From assembly GCF_004357995.1 (NCBI RefSeq), contig NZ_SMTK01000001.1, positions 558,001 through 622,000 of the forward strand: a DNA stretch of 64,000 nucleotides, written 5' to 3'. This DNA comes from Arthrobacter crusticola. Lineage in GTDB: Bacteria; Actinomycetota; Actinomycetes; Actinomycetales; Micrococcaceae. The position numbers were made by a program, and so were the translations under genes. This document shows, piece by piece, positions 45,569 to 54,174 of the stretch. The notes under the pieces were generated by a model. It was not told where the DNA came from and did not search any database. It saw only the letters and a program-made list of their open reading frames with translations. The stretch's first letter is position 1. Each line of letters opens with the position of its first letter.

Positions 45569-45997
45569 TCAGGGCGCAAATGTTAGGGGATCCGGGACCG
45601 GAAGGGCAGCGATGGCCTCGACCTCCACCAGCTGGTCCGGGTATCCGAGTACCGCGACGCCGAGAAGCGTACTCGGCACGTCCCGGTCCCCCATCCTTGC
45701 CCGAACGACGTTCCAGACCCCGGCCAGGTCCTCACGGTCGCTCGATGCCACGAGGACGGTCGTCTTAACGAGATGGGAGAAGTCGGCGCCGCCGGCGGCG
45801 AGCGCCAGGTGAAGGTTGTCCATCACCTTGGCCGCCTGCCCGCGGTAGTCGCCGAGGGCGGCCGTCGATCCGTCAGGATTCAGCGGACACGCCCCGGCCG
45901 TGAAGATAAGGTGCTCCCCGGTGGGCACTCGTGCCGCCGCCGCATACTGGGCTCCCGTATAAAGCAGAGGGCTGCGCAGGAAGGTCGTTTCGCTCAT
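45569..45997 (-). CDS. RidA/YjgF-family protein
   Basis: 142 residues. The sequence has the YER057c/YjgF plan: HLIFTAGACPLNPDGS, QAAKVMDNLHLALAAGGADFSHLVKTTVLVAS, ARMGDRDVPSTLLGVAVLGYPDQLVEVEAIA. Canonical RidA deaminates reactive enamine or imine intermediates; side-branch members have other deaminase roles. The ATG 45997 is preceded by TACTGT ending six bases upstream. The 207-base gap to the APH-like gene shows no further feature. Not obviously in an operon. Confidence 0.88.
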   Translation of the reverse strand: MSETTFLRSPLLYTGAQYAAAARVPTGEHLIFTAGACPLNPDGSTAALGDYRGQAAKVMDNLHLALAAGGADFSHLVKTTVLVASSDREDLAGVWNVVRARMGDRDVPSTLLGVAVLGYPDQLVEVEAIAALPVPDPLTFAP

Positions 45998-46045
45998 CGC
46001 CCTACAGTACAAGTGCCTGCGGAACGGCCCGACGTCCCCGCCTCC

Positions 46046-46831
46046 TCACATGAGGGAGAGGACGAAGGACAGCAGGAAGCCCGCGGCGGTGCTCAGCGCC
46101 ACGGCGGGCCCGCCGTTCTCATAGGCCTCGGGCATCAGGGTGTCGGCCAGGGAAGCGATCACCGCGCCGGCGGCAAAAGCAAGCGGAATGGAGATGGTCT
46201 CGGGGTCGCTGCCCGACAGCGGTCCGGCCCCGATGAGGACGGCGATCACCAGCAGCGCGGCACATCCCACCCACAGGCCGACGATCGCAGCCGAGGACCT
46301 CCCCTGGTCGCGCATCGAAGACGCGCCCACCAGGGCCTCCGGGAAGTTCGACACGAAGATGGCGGCAAGCAGAGCCAGCCCGCCGGTCCCCTCCCCCAGG
46401 GCGACGCCCAGGGCCACGTTCTCGGGGACGCCGTCGAGGGTCACCGCCGCCAGCAGCGCCAGGCCCGCTGCCCCCTTGGTCGAGGCCTTCGAGGGCGCAT
46501 GGCCCTGGGCGGCGGAGTCGGTGTCGAGCTTGGCGCTGCCCTGGTATTCGTCCGCCGGGGTATCCTGCGACCCGGCCTGGGCCCAGCGGTCGAGCAGCGC
46601 GCTCAGGACAGTGAAGACGATGGCCCCTGCGGCGAGCCCGATCGCGGCCCGCCAGATCCCGCCGTGCTCGAACGCGTCCTCGAACAGTTCGAAGGCCAGT
46701 GCAGTGATCAGCGAACCGGCGGCGAAGGACAGGAGGATGGCCAGCAGCCGCTTGGGGAGGTTGAAACGCACTCCGATGAGCGCCCCGATGACCAGGGCGC
46801 TCGATGCCACGACACCGAACAGCAGCGACAT
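46046..46831 (-). CDS. ZIP family divalent metal transporter
   Basis: 261 residues, about eight membrane helices. Metal-binding helices show VTLDGVPENVALGVALGEG and AIFVSNFPEALVGASSM, the NxPE/DGxPE elements of ZIP proteins. A cytoplasmic loop (about residues 87-118) is polar. It imports Zn or a related ion. A GTG at 46837 (two codons upstream) follows TATACT by exactly six bases and may be the true leaderless start; ATG 46831 is the conservative choice. Followed by the RidA gene on the same strand. Confidence 0.88.
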   Translation of the reverse strand: MSLLFGVVASSALVIGALIGVRFNLPKRLLAILLSFAAGSLITALAFELFEDAFEHGGIWRAAIGLAAGAIVFTVLSALLDRWAQAGSQDTPADEYQGSAKLDTDSAAQGHAPSKASTKGAAGLALLAAVTLDGVPENVALGVALGEGTGGLALLAAIFVSNFPEALVGASSMRDQGRSSAAIVGLWVGCAALLVIAVLIGAGPLSGSDPETISIPLAFAAGAVIASLADTLMPEAYENGGPAVALSTAAGFLLSFVLSLM

Positions 46832-47049
46832 TGCCACACCGAAAGTATAGAAGCCGCCCGCAGAAGCGGTAGGACGCACACCTATTGACTTCCGGGGAAG
46901 ATCCGGGTTACTGGACTTCGCCTCGGACGGCCCCGGCGTGCCCCGGAAGGCCCGGGAAGCAATGGATGCAATGAAGGCGCGCCCCACCGCGCCGCCCTGA
47001 GAAGAGGACGGTGCAGGAGCACGCCCTGCTGGGTGTAGTGTCAACGCAC

Positions 47050-47065
47050 GGAACCCCACGGTTCC
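47050..47065. repeat. Small perfect hairpin before the leader ORF
   Basis: GGAACC, loop CCAC, GGTTCC, directly upstream of the ribosome-binding site at 47070-47075. It might limit access to that site. The remainder of the 46832-47080 region shows nothing I can assign. Confidence 0.45.
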
Positions 47066-47080
47066 TCCTAGGGAGCAACG

Positions 47081-47188
47081 ATGATCCAGACCTGCCCACA
47101 CTCGGTTTCACCGATGCCCTGCACTCCGTCCCCACCGGGAACGCGGGAGCCTGCGCCTGCGGCCTCCGCCGGAACCGGGAGGGCGTGA
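47081..47188 (+). CDS. Possible 35-residue upstream ORF
   Basis: Starts ATG after TAGGGAGCAACG, which is as good a ribosome-binding site as those of real genes here. It ends at TGA three bases before the downstream enzyme. The product begins MIQTCPHSVSPMP and is rich in Pro, Ala and Thr. It may be a regulatory leader peptide coupling translation of the next gene, or a remnant: another frame of the same DNA reads CACGLRR. Confidence is low because codon content is weak. Confidence 0.4.
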   Translation: MIQTCPHSVSPMPCTPSPPGTREPAPAASAGTGRA

Positions 47189-47191
47189 ACC

Positions 47192-48346
47192 ATGACGAAA
47201 CTGCGCCTTGGTGTCCTTTCCCTCTCGAGCAAGCCTGACGAACGACGGCTTCCCCTCCACCCTCGCCACTTCGAGCGGATCGACGCCGAGATCCGAGGGC
47301 GGATGCGCGTTGAGCAGGGCTACGGTGTCCAGTTCGGTCTCTCCGATGCGCAGTTGGAGCCGCTGGTCGGGCCCCTGCTGAGGCGCGAGGAGATCATTGC
47401 CTCCTCCGACGTCGTTCTGCTTCCCAAGCCGCAGGCGTCCGACCTCGTCTCCCTGGCTGACGGCCAGGTGCTCTGGGGATGGCCCCACTGCGTCCAGGAT
47501 CATGAGATCACCCAGTTGGCCATCGACAAGCGGCTCACGCTGATTGCCTTCGAGGCAATGAACCACTGGACAGAGGACGGCGGGTTCTCCCTCCATGTCT
47601 TCCACAAGAACAACGAGCTGGCCGGGTACTGCTCGGTCCTGCACGCGCTGCAGCTCTCCGGCCTCACCGGGGACTACGGCCGCAGGCTCACCGCGGCGGT
47701 CATCGGCTTCGGTGCAACCGCCCGGGGCGCCGTCACCGCCCTGAACGCCCACGGCGTCAGCGACGTGCAGATCCTGACGAACCGGGGCGTGGCGGCCGTC
47801 GGTTCACCCATCCACTCGGCCCGCATCGCCCAGATCGAAGCCACCGCCGGGGAGCCGCAGCTGAGCGAGGTCCTGACTGAGGATGGCCGGGTGCCCCTGG
47901 CCCCCTACCTGGCCCGTTATGACCTGGTGGTGAACTGCACCCTGCAGAATCCCAACGCGCCGCTGATGTACCTCCAGGAAGCCGACCTTCCCCTGTTCTC
48001 CGCTGGCAGCCTCATTATCGATGTCTCCTGTGACCGGGGCATGGGCTTCAGCTGGGCCCGGCCCACCTCGTTCGCCGAACCGGTGTTCGAGGTCGGGGAC
48101 CACGTCCGCTACTACGCCGTCGACCACACCCCGTCCTACCTGTGGGACTCGGCCACCTGGGAGATCAGCGAGGCGCTGCTGCCGTTCCTCGGCCCGGTTC
48201 TGGAGGGGCCGGCGGCCTGGGATGCCAACGAGACGCTGAGGCGCGCCATCGAAATCCGAGACGGAGCGGTAATCAACCCGGCCATCCTCGACTTTCAGGG
48301 CCGCGGGGCGCAGTACCCGCATCAGGTCCTTGCGGGACGTGGCTGA
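47192..48346 (+). CDS. N5-(carboxyethyl)ornithine synthase-like dehydrogenase
   Basis: 384 residues. An N-terminal alanine-dehydrogenase/PNT-like domain (KLRLGVLSLSSKPDERRLPLHP, VVLLPKPQASDL) precedes an NAD(P)-binding Rossmann domain with AAVIGFGATARGAVTALNAHG (about residues 168-188). The active-site-like HKNNELAGYC and VVNCTLQNPNAPLMYL resemble the Lactococcus enzyme that condenses pyruvate with ornithine. The substrate is inferred from this resemblance only. ATG 47192 lies three bases after the small upstream ORF. Confidence 0.78.
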   Translation: MTKLRLGVLSLSSKPDERRLPLHPRHFERIDAEIRGRMRVEQGYGVQFGLSDAQLEPLVGPLLRREEIIASSDVVLLPKPQASDLVSLADGQVLWGWPHCVQDHEITQLAIDKRLTLIAFEAMNHWTEDGGFSLHVFHKNNELAGYCSVLHALQLSGLTGDYGRRLTAAVIGFGATARGAVTALNAHGVSDVQILTNRGVAAVGSPIHSARIAQIEATAGEPQLSEVLTEDGRVPLAPYLARYDLVVNCTLQNPNAPLMYLQEADLPLFSAGSLIIDVSCDRGMGFSWARPTSFAEPVFEVGDHVRYYAVDHTPSYLWDSATWEISEALLPFLGPVLEGPAAWDANETLRRAIEIRDGAVINPAILDFQGRGAQYPHQVLAGRG

Positions 48347-48370
48347 CCCGGGGCAGGAGCCCGGGCGCGG

Positions 48371-49114
48371 CTAGACCTCGAAGTGGGTTTTCGGCGTGGA
48401 CTTCCCGGTCGAGGCCACGATGGCGGTGGCGACGTCGCGCAGCTTCATGTTCCGCGTGTTTGAGGCCGACTGGAGGATTCCGAACGCCTCATCCTGGCCG
48501 CAGCGGTTCTGGCCCATGATGATCCCCACGGCGAGGTCGATGGTGGTCCGGGATTCCATCGCGGCCTTGAGGTCGTTGGCGGATTCGGTCAGCCGGGCGA
48601 TGCGCACGGCCAGCCGCAGGGCCTTCGACGCTTCGTCCGCGAAGGTTTCGGCCGCAGCGATGGCGTCGTCATCGAACGCGTCGACGTGGTCCGAATAGAG
48701 GTTCAGCCCCGCGTTTGCGTCACCGTCAAGGAGGATCGGAACTCCGAGGATCGAGCGGATGCCGTGCTCGGCGATGGCGTCCCGGTACTCCGGGAACCGG
48801 CTGTCCTGGGTGATGTCCGGGACGTGGACCAGCTTCTCCTCCCGGGCGGCGCGCAGGCACGGCCCATCCTCGAAGTTGTACTGGATTTCGTCCATGTTCC
48901 GGGCGTGCTCGCTGCTGCTGGCCACGGTGCCCGCCCGTTTGGGACGCAGAAGGGTCACACCGCACAGCATCTCCCCGTGCCGCCCCTCGAACGTTGCGGC
49001 CGCGAGCTTCACCAGTTCCGTCAGGAACTCCTCGACATCGGTGCTGTCGAGCACCATGTCCTGGAGCAGGGTACCTACCCGCTGGGTGGATGGATCGCCC
49101 ACGTCCTCAGCCAT
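48371..49114 (-). CDS. GAF and ANTAR domain regulator
   Basis: 247 residues. The GAF domain spans about 20-155 (VTLLRPKRAGTVASSSEHARNMDEIQY, ILGVPILLDGDANAGLNLYS). The C-terminal ANTAR domain spans about 170-235 (LKAAMESRTTIDLAVGIIMGQNRCGQDEAFGILQSASN). ANTAR domains bind paired RNA hairpins and prevent termination; GAF senses a ligand or redox state. The target RNA is unknown. ATG 49114 has GTGGAGG upstream and is preferred to GTG 49138. Convergent with the carboxyethylornithine-synthase-like gene. Confidence 0.92.
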   Translation of the reverse strand: MAEDVGDPSTQRVGTLLQDMVLDSTDVEEFLTELVKLAAATFEGRHGEMLCGVTLLRPKRAGTVASSSEHARNMDEIQYNFEDGPCLRAAREEKLVHVPDITQDSRFPEYRDAIAEHGIRSILGVPILLDGDANAGLNLYSDHVDAFDDDAIAAAETFADEASKALRLAVRIARLTESANDLKAAMESRTTIDLAVGIIMGQNRCGQDEAFGILQSASNTRNMKLRDVATAIVASTGKSTPKTHFEV

Positions 49115-49206
49115 GCCCTTGCCTCCACTTGTCCGCACTGATCAGCCGCCCCCTTCAGGGCGCCCGGCGCCGGTCCGGGCAATAGCCCCACAATAGTCCG
49201 TGTAGG

Positions 49207-50457
49207 TCAACGAACGACAGGCCCGGCCCTTTTCGCACCCATTTTGTCGGCGATGGCGAGGATCCCGACCAATGTCTCCTCGAATGTCGTGGTCAGCGGG
49301 GACAGGCCCAGCCGGATGCCCGAGGGGTTCCGGTAATCGGGGATGATGCCCTGCTCCCAGAGGCCGGGCACCATGGTGGCGAACTTCGGATGGTCAATGG
49401 TGATGTGGCCGCCGCGCTCACCCGGCACACGCGGCGAGGCCACCACCACTCCGGCCGGGCCCAGGAGGGCGTCGACGGCCTCGATGGTGAAACCGGTCAG
49501 GGCCACCGACTTCTCCCTCACCGCCCCGATGCCGGCCTTCTCCAGCACATCGAGCATGTCCTGCAGCGCGAGCATGCCGAGGATGGGCGGAGTGCCGGAC
49601 ACGATCCTGCGGATCCCCGGCGCCGGTTCGTAAGACCCGCCCATGGCGAAGGGATCGGCGCTGCCGAGCCAGCCCTGGATGGGCTGGTCGAAGGAATCCA
49701 GGTGCCGTGCGGCGACGTACGCCCACGCCGGGGCGCCGGGGCCGCCATTGAGGTACTTGTAGCTGCAGCCGGCCGCGTAATCGACTCCCCAGGCGTCGAG
49801 TTCGAGGGGCACCGAACCCACCGAGTGGCTCAGGTCCCACAACACCAGGGCCCCGGCGTCGTGGACCACCGAGGTGATGCCGGGAACGTCGGCCGCGTGG
49901 GCGGACCGGTACGCCACGTGGCTCAGCACCACGAGGGCGGTCGAGGGCCCGACGACGCCGGTGACGGCCTCGGCGCTCGCCCCGCCGTCGTAGGGAACCT
50001 CAAGCCACCGAACGGTGAGGCCGCGCTCGCGGGCGATGGACTCCATCAGAAACCGGTCGGTGGGGAAATTGTCACGGTCGATCACAATTTCGGTGCGGCC
50101 AGGCCTGGCGGAGACCGCGGCGCGCCCCAGTTTGTACAGCAGCACGCTCGTGGAGTCGGCGACGATGCACTGCCCGGGGGCCGCGCCCAGGACAATGCTC
50201 CCCAGCCGGTCACCGATCCGTTCGGGCAGTTCGAGCCAGCCCTCATCCCAGCCGCGGATCAGGCGGGATCCCCATTGGTGCCGAACGAAATCGGCAAGGC
50301 TCTGTTCGGTTGCCGCGAGGGGGCGGCCGAGGGAGTTTCCGTCGAGGTACGCGGCAATGCCGTCGGCGTCGTCCGAGATGAAGAGGTCACGGTACCCGGC
50401 CAGCGGGTCCTTGTCGTCGAGTTCGCGGGCGCGCTGCATGAGCGGATCGTCAACCAT
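49207..50457 (-). CDS. kynU: Kynureninase
   Basis: 416 residues. A PLP-dependent fold-type I enzyme hydrolysing kynurenine to anthranilate and alanine. The PLP lysine sits in CSYKYLNGGPGAPAW (about residues 226-240), preceded by LVLWDLSHSVGSVPLELDAW with the Asp that holds the pyridine nitrogen. The N terminus DPLAGYRDLF and GLSPLTTTFEE near the end also match. No other kynurenine-pathway gene is adjacent. A TAGACT overlapping the maoC stop codon ends six bases before its ATG, so it may be transcribed separately. Confidence 0.93.
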   Translation of the reverse strand: MVDDPLMQRARELDDKDPLAGYRDLFISDDADGIAAYLDGNSLGRPLAATEQSLADFVRHQWGSRLIRGWDEGWLELPERIGDRLGSIVLGAAPGQCIVADSTSVLLYKLGRAAVSARPGRTEIVIDRDNFPTDRFLMESIARERGLTVRWLEVPYDGGASAEAVTGVVGPSTALVVLSHVAYRSAHAADVPGITSVVHDAGALVLWDLSHSVGSVPLELDAWGVDYAAGCSYKYLNGGPGAPAWAYVAARHLDSFDQPIQGWLGSADPFAMGGSYEPAPGIRRIVSGTPPILGMLALQDMLDVLEKAGIGAVREKSVALTGFTIEAVDALLGPAGVVVASPRVPGERGGHITIDHPKFATMVPGLWEQGIIPDYRNPSGIRLGLSPLTTTFEETLVGILAIADKMGAKRAGPVVR

Positions 50458-50466
50458 GGGCCTAGT

Positions 50467-51453
50467 CTAGGGCGACGCCGGGTCCACCGCCTGCGCAGTG
50501 ACCCATCCGGTGAAGGACGGCCGCTTCGCTCCTGGCGTCCAGCCGATGACCTCGGTGCGCCCGACGGATCCGCCGGAGGCCTCCCCGGGACGGACGGCGA
50601 CGGCGAGCGTGCCCGGGAGGAGGGCCGGGGACAGGAAGTTCACGCGCCACGACAGCGCGTCCGGCGCCGCCGGCTCCGCCAGTTCCACCATGCGCGCGGC
50701 AAGATATACACCGTGTGCGATGGCGCGCTTCATTCCCAGCAGCCGTGCCGAGGGCGCGCTCAGGTGGATCGGATTCCAGTCCCCGGACACGGCGGCGTAG
50801 GCCCGGCCGGTGTCGGAGGCCAGGTGCCACTGTGCCGTGGGCACCGGCGGGGTGAAGGTGTCCCCGCTCCCCGGCAGGGCCGCGTCCCGACTGTCGGCAC
50901 CCGCCGCCGGGCCCGCCCCCGGGGATCCGTCCGGTGCGGGCGCCGGATGTTCCTCCCGGCCGGAGACGGTCCGGACGCCGCGGGCGAGATAGACCGAGCG
51001 GCCCGTCCAGATCCGTTCGCCGTCCACCGACACCTCGGTGACGAGCTCCACCGTGGTTCCGGACCGGTGTGGGCTCAGCTTTTCGGCGTAGGCCACCGAT
51101 TCGAAATTCTCCCCGACGCGCAGCGCCCGGGTCTGCACCACCGTATTGCTCAGGTGGACCATTCCCAACAGCGGGAGCGGGAAGTCCGGGCGGGCCATGA
51201 CGCTCATGGCGACGGGGAAGGCAAGCGTGTGGACGTGGGCCGAGGGGACGACGTCGCGCGCCGCCTGTCCGACAAGATGCTGGAAGGCGGTGAGCCGCTC
51301 CCGGTCCACGGGGCCGCCGGAGGCACGGTGGCGGACTCCCGGCAGCGCCGACGCGGGGCTGCGCCGGCCGGCCCGCCGCAGCACCGAGCCGAGGGCCGCC
51401 TGCCGGTAAAGGCCCGCCAGCGCCGGCATGGCCGGCAGGACGACCTCGTTCAT
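50467..51453 (-). CDS. MaoC-like double-hotdog dehydratase
   Basis: 328 residues, the size of a double hotdog enoyl-CoA hydratase. N-terminal hotdog about 40-170 (PLLGMVHLSNTVVQ), C-terminal MaoC domain about 195-320 with YAAVSGDWNPIHLSAPSARLLGMKRAIAHGVYLAARM, which carries the conserved hydratase Asp/His pair. Next to a FabG4-type reductase and a thiolase it should hydrate or dehydrate 2-enoyl/3-hydroxyacyl-CoA. The arrangement resembles the mycobacterial htdX-fabG4-fadA2 cluster. Its start overlaps the fabG stop by four bases. Confidence 0.88.
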   Translation of the reverse strand: MNEVVLPAMPALAGLYRQAALGSVLRRAGRRSPASALPGVRHRASGGPVDRERLTAFQHLVGQAARDVVPSAHVHTLAFPVAMSVMARPDFPLPLLGMVHLSNTVVQTRALRVGENFESVAYAEKLSPHRSGTTVELVTEVSVDGERIWTGRSVYLARGVRTVSGREEHPAPAPDGSPGAGPAAGADSRDAALPGSGDTFTPPVPTAQWHLASDTGRAYAAVSGDWNPIHLSAPSARLLGMKRAIAHGVYLAARMVELAEPAAPDALSWRVNFLSPALLPGTLAVAVRPGEASGGSVGRTEVIGWTPGAKRPSFTGWVTAQAVDPASP

Positions 51454-52793
51454 GCTCCCACCAGGTTCTGTCCGCAGACCCGGATGACCTGGCCGTTGAT
51501 GCCGCCGGCCGGGCCGGAGGCAAGGAACGCGATGGTCTCGGCCACATCCACCGGCTGCCCGCCCTGCTGCAGGCTGCTGAGCCTGCGGGCCGCCTCACGG
51601 GTGAGCACCGGCATCTTCGCGGTCATGTCGGTTTCGATGAACCCGGGGGCGACGGCGTTGATCGTGCGGCTCGACCCATCGAACGAGGCGGCGGTGGCAC
51701 GGACCATGCCGATCACCGCGGCCTTGGAGGCAGCGTAGTTGCTCTGTCCGCGGTTTCCCGCGATGCCGCTGGTCGAGGCGAGGCTGATGATCCGGCCCTC
51801 GGGTGAGAACACCGGGGAGGCAAGCAGCTCGTCGTTGATGCGCAGCTGCGAGGAGATGTTGACGGCGATGACCGCGTTCCACCGTGCCGGGTCCATATTG
51901 GCGAGGAGCTTGTCGCGGGTGATGCCCGCGTTGTGCACGAAGATGTCGAGGGTGCCGTGGCGCTCCTTCACGTGGGCCAGGATCCGGGCGGCGGCGTCGG
52001 CGGCGGTGATGTCCGCTTGGAGTGCCGTTCCCCCGACCCGGTTGGCGACCGCCGCAAGCTGCTCACCTGCCGCGGGCACGTCGACGACGACGACCTTCGC
52101 CCCGTCCCGGTGCAGGACCTCGGCGATCTTCGCCCCGATGCCCCGCGCAGCGCCGGTCACCACGGCGGTCCTGCCGGCCAGCGGAGCACCGGCGTCGGCC
52201 GGCTCCTCCGGCGCGGGCACAGCGGAGACCCGCAGGAACTGGCCGTCGACGTAGGCGCTGCGGCCGGAGAGCAGGAACCGCAGGGCCCCCAGGGCACCTG
52301 GGCTGTCCGCCGCCGCCCCGTCCCTAAGCACGATCCCGTTGGCGGTGGCACCGGCCCGCAGCTCCTTGGCAACCGAACGCACGGCGCCGTCCACCCCCTG
52401 GCGGGCGGCGGCGGTGGCCGGGTCCCCGGCTTCCTCCGCCGGCCGGGCAAGGGAGACGACCCGCCCGCCGGGCAGCAGGGCGCGGACCGCCTGGCCGAGC
52501 TCGAGCAGGGGCGCACCCAGGTCCTCCGGACGCGACACCGCATCGAGGGCCACGACCACCGCTCCGAGCTTCTCCCCCGGGCGCAGGTGCCGGCGGACGT
52601 CCTGGTCCCAGCCGAGCAGGGCCTCCGCGAGGGTGTCGGCACCCGGGCCGCTGCCCAGGATCAGCACCGGGCCGGGGACGAGCGGGCCGCCGGGGGTGTA
52701 GCGGCGCAGCACCGCCGGGCGCGGCAGCCCCAGCGTCTTGGCCAGCTTGCCCGGCAGCGGCGTGTTGACGAGGCCGAGGTAGGTATCCGCCAC
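51450..52793 (-). CDS. 3-oxoacyl-thioester reductase, FabG4 type
   Basis: About 447 residues, nearly twice the normal FabG length. The N-terminal half is a Rossmann/flavodoxin-like domain (LVPGPVLILGSGPGADTLAEALL), as in high-molecular-weight FabG4. The C-terminal SDR half has VVTGAARGIGAKIAEVL (cofactor loop), NAGITRDKLLANM and YAASKAAVIG (catalytic Tyr-x3-Lys). FabG4 reduces 3-oxoacyl-CoA, preferring NADH. Start: GTG 52793 directly after the thiolase TGA; an ATG at 52823 would overlap the thiolase by 29 bases. Confidence 0.9.
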   Translation of the reverse strand: MADTYLGLVNTPLPGKLAKTLGLPRPAVLRRYTPGGPLVPGPVLILGSGPGADTLAEALLGWDQDVRRHLRPGEKLGAVVVALDAVSRPEDLGAPLLELGQAVRALLPGGRVVSLARPAEEAGDPATAAARQGVDGAVRSVAKELRAGATANGIVLRDGAAADSPGALGALRFLLSGRSAYVDGQFLRVSAVPAPEEPADAGAPLAGRTAVVTGAARGIGAKIAEVLHRDGAKVVVVDVPAAGEQLAAVANRVGGTALQADITAADAAARILAHVKERHGTLDIFVHNAGITRDKLLANMDPARWNAVIAVNISSQLRINDELLASPVFSPEGRIISLASTSGIAGNRGQSNYAASKAAVIGMVRATAASFDGSSRTINAVAPGFIETDMTAKMPVLTREAARRLSSLQQGGQPVDVAETIAFLASGPAGGINGQVIRVCGQNLVGA

Positions 52794-52794
52794 C

Positions 52795-54111
52795 TCAGCG
52801 CGCCTCGAGAATGGCAACGACACCCTGCCCGCCGGCGGCGCACACGGAGATCAGGCCGCGGCCCGAGCCCTTCTCAGCCAGCGCCTTGGCCAGGGAGGCC
52901 ACGATCCGCCCGCCGGTGGCGGCGAAGGGGTGGCCGGCGGCCAGTGAGGAACCGTTGACGTTGAGCTTGGATCGATCGATCTTGCCGAGCGCTCCGTCGA
53001 GGCCGAGCCGGGTCCGGCAGAACTCCTCGCTCTCCCACGCGGCGATGGAGCTGAGCACCGTTGAGGCGAAGGCCTCATGGATCTCGAAGAAGTCGAAGTC
53101 GTCGAAGTGCAGCCCGTTGCGCTGGAGCAGCCGCGGCATCGCGTAGACGGGGGCCATCAGCAGGCCCTCCTGGCCGCTCACGAAGTCCACGGCGGCGGCT
53201 TCGGCGTCGACGACATTCGCGAGCATCGGCAGGTTGTTGGCCCGGGCGTAGTCCTCCGAGCCGAGCAGGACGACGGCGGCGCCGTCGGTCAGGGGCGTGG
53301 AGTTGCCTGCCGTCATGGTGGCCGGCGTATCGAGCCCGGCGCCGAATACGGGCTTCAGCTTCGCCAGCTTCTCGAGCGACGTGTCGGCGCGCAGGTTCGC
53401 GTCCCTGGTGAGCCCGCGGTAGGGGGTCATCAGGTCTTCGAAAAACCCGCGCTCGTAGGCCGCGGCGAGGTTGGCATGGCTGGCAAAGGCCAGCTCGTCC
53501 TGGGCCTCGCGGGTGATACCCCAGGCCGCGGTGGTCAGCGCCTGGTGTTCGCCCATCGAGAGCCCCGTGCGGGGTTCACCGGTGGTGGGGGCGTTCGGTG
53601 CAAGGTCCCGGGGGCGCAGCCTGCTGACCGCGGCGAGCTTCTGCTTGGGCGTGCGGGCCCGGGAGAGGTCGAGAAGCACCCGGCGCAGGCCCTCACTGAC
53701 CACGATCGGCGCGTCGGAGGCCGAATCGACGCCGCCGGCGATGCCTGAGTCGATCTGGCCCAGCTTGATCTTGTTGGCGAGGCCCACAACGGTCTCAAGG
53801 CCGGTGGCGCAGGCCTGCTGAAGGTCGTAGGCAGGGGTGTGCGCGGAGAGGGCGGAGCCCAGCACCGCCTCGCGGGTGAGGTTGAAGTCCCGGGAATGCT
53901 TGAGGACGGCGCCTGCTGCCACTTCGCCGACGCGTTCGCCCTGCAGGCCGAACCGCGCGACGAGGCCGTCGAGGGCCGCAATGAGCATGTCCTTGTTCGA
54001 CGAATGGGCGTAGGCCCCGCCCGAGCGCGCAAAGGGAATGCGGTTGCCGCCGATGACGACGGCGTTGCGGACGGTGGTGGTGCCCGCGCCTGCTCCTGGC
54101 TGGTTCGACAT
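52795..54111 (-). CDS. Acetyl-CoA C-acyltransferase (thiolase, FadI/FadA2-like)
   Basis: 438 residues. The acyl-accepting Cys lies in QQACATGLETVVGL (about residue 101). The His is in LAAGHPFAATGGRIV and the second Cys in ISVCAAGGQGVVAIL. It starts VIGGNRIPFARSGGAYA as in long-type degradative thiolases. It cleaves or forms 3-ketoacyl-CoA. First gene of the leftward thiolase-fabG-maoC operon. ATG 54111 has AGGAG upstream, and the promoter overlaps the TetR operator shared with the divergent genes. Confidence 0.93.
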   Translation of the reverse strand: MSNQPGAGAGTTTVRNAVVIGGNRIPFARSGGAYAHSSNKDMLIAALDGLVARFGLQGERVGEVAAGAVLKHSRDFNLTREAVLGSALSAHTPAYDLQQACATGLETVVGLANKIKLGQIDSGIAGGVDSASDAPIVVSEGLRRVLLDLSRARTPKQKLAAVSRLRPRDLAPNAPTTGEPRTGLSMGEHQALTTAAWGITREAQDELAFASHANLAAAYERGFFEDLMTPYRGLTRDANLRADTSLEKLAKLKPVFGAGLDTPATMTAGNSTPLTDGAAVVLLGSEDYARANNLPMLANVVDAEAAAVDFVSGQEGLLMAPVYAMPRLLQRNGLHFDDFDFFEIHEAFASTVLSSIAAWESEEFCRTRLGLDGALGKIDRSKLNVNGSSLAAGHPFAATGGRIVASLAKALAEKGSGRGLISVCAAGGQGVVAILEAR

Positions 54112-54143
54112 GAGGGATCTCCTGGTGGTGGTGGTGGATTACC

Positions 54144-54174
54144 GATACCCAGCGTACCTGATACGCTGAGTATC
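54144..54174. promoter_or_regulatory. TetR operator between the divergent fatty-acid genes
   Basis: Half-sites GATACCCAGCGTA (54144-54156) and TACGCTGAGTATC (54162-54174) match at 12 of 13 positions around a five-base centre. The operator ends at the base before the tetR ATG. It contains TACGCT on both strands, each usable as a -10: 54162-54167 for tetR and 54156-54151 for the thiolase operon. One bound dimer pair would shut both promoters. Confidence 0.85.

Noticed and set aside
47011-47238. 75-codon frame containing CACGLRR (possible small zinc protein)
   Set aside because: No ribosome-binding site of its own, overlaps the start of the well-supported dehydrogenase, and needs a frameshift to join the MIQTCPH start; noted only as an alternative reading.
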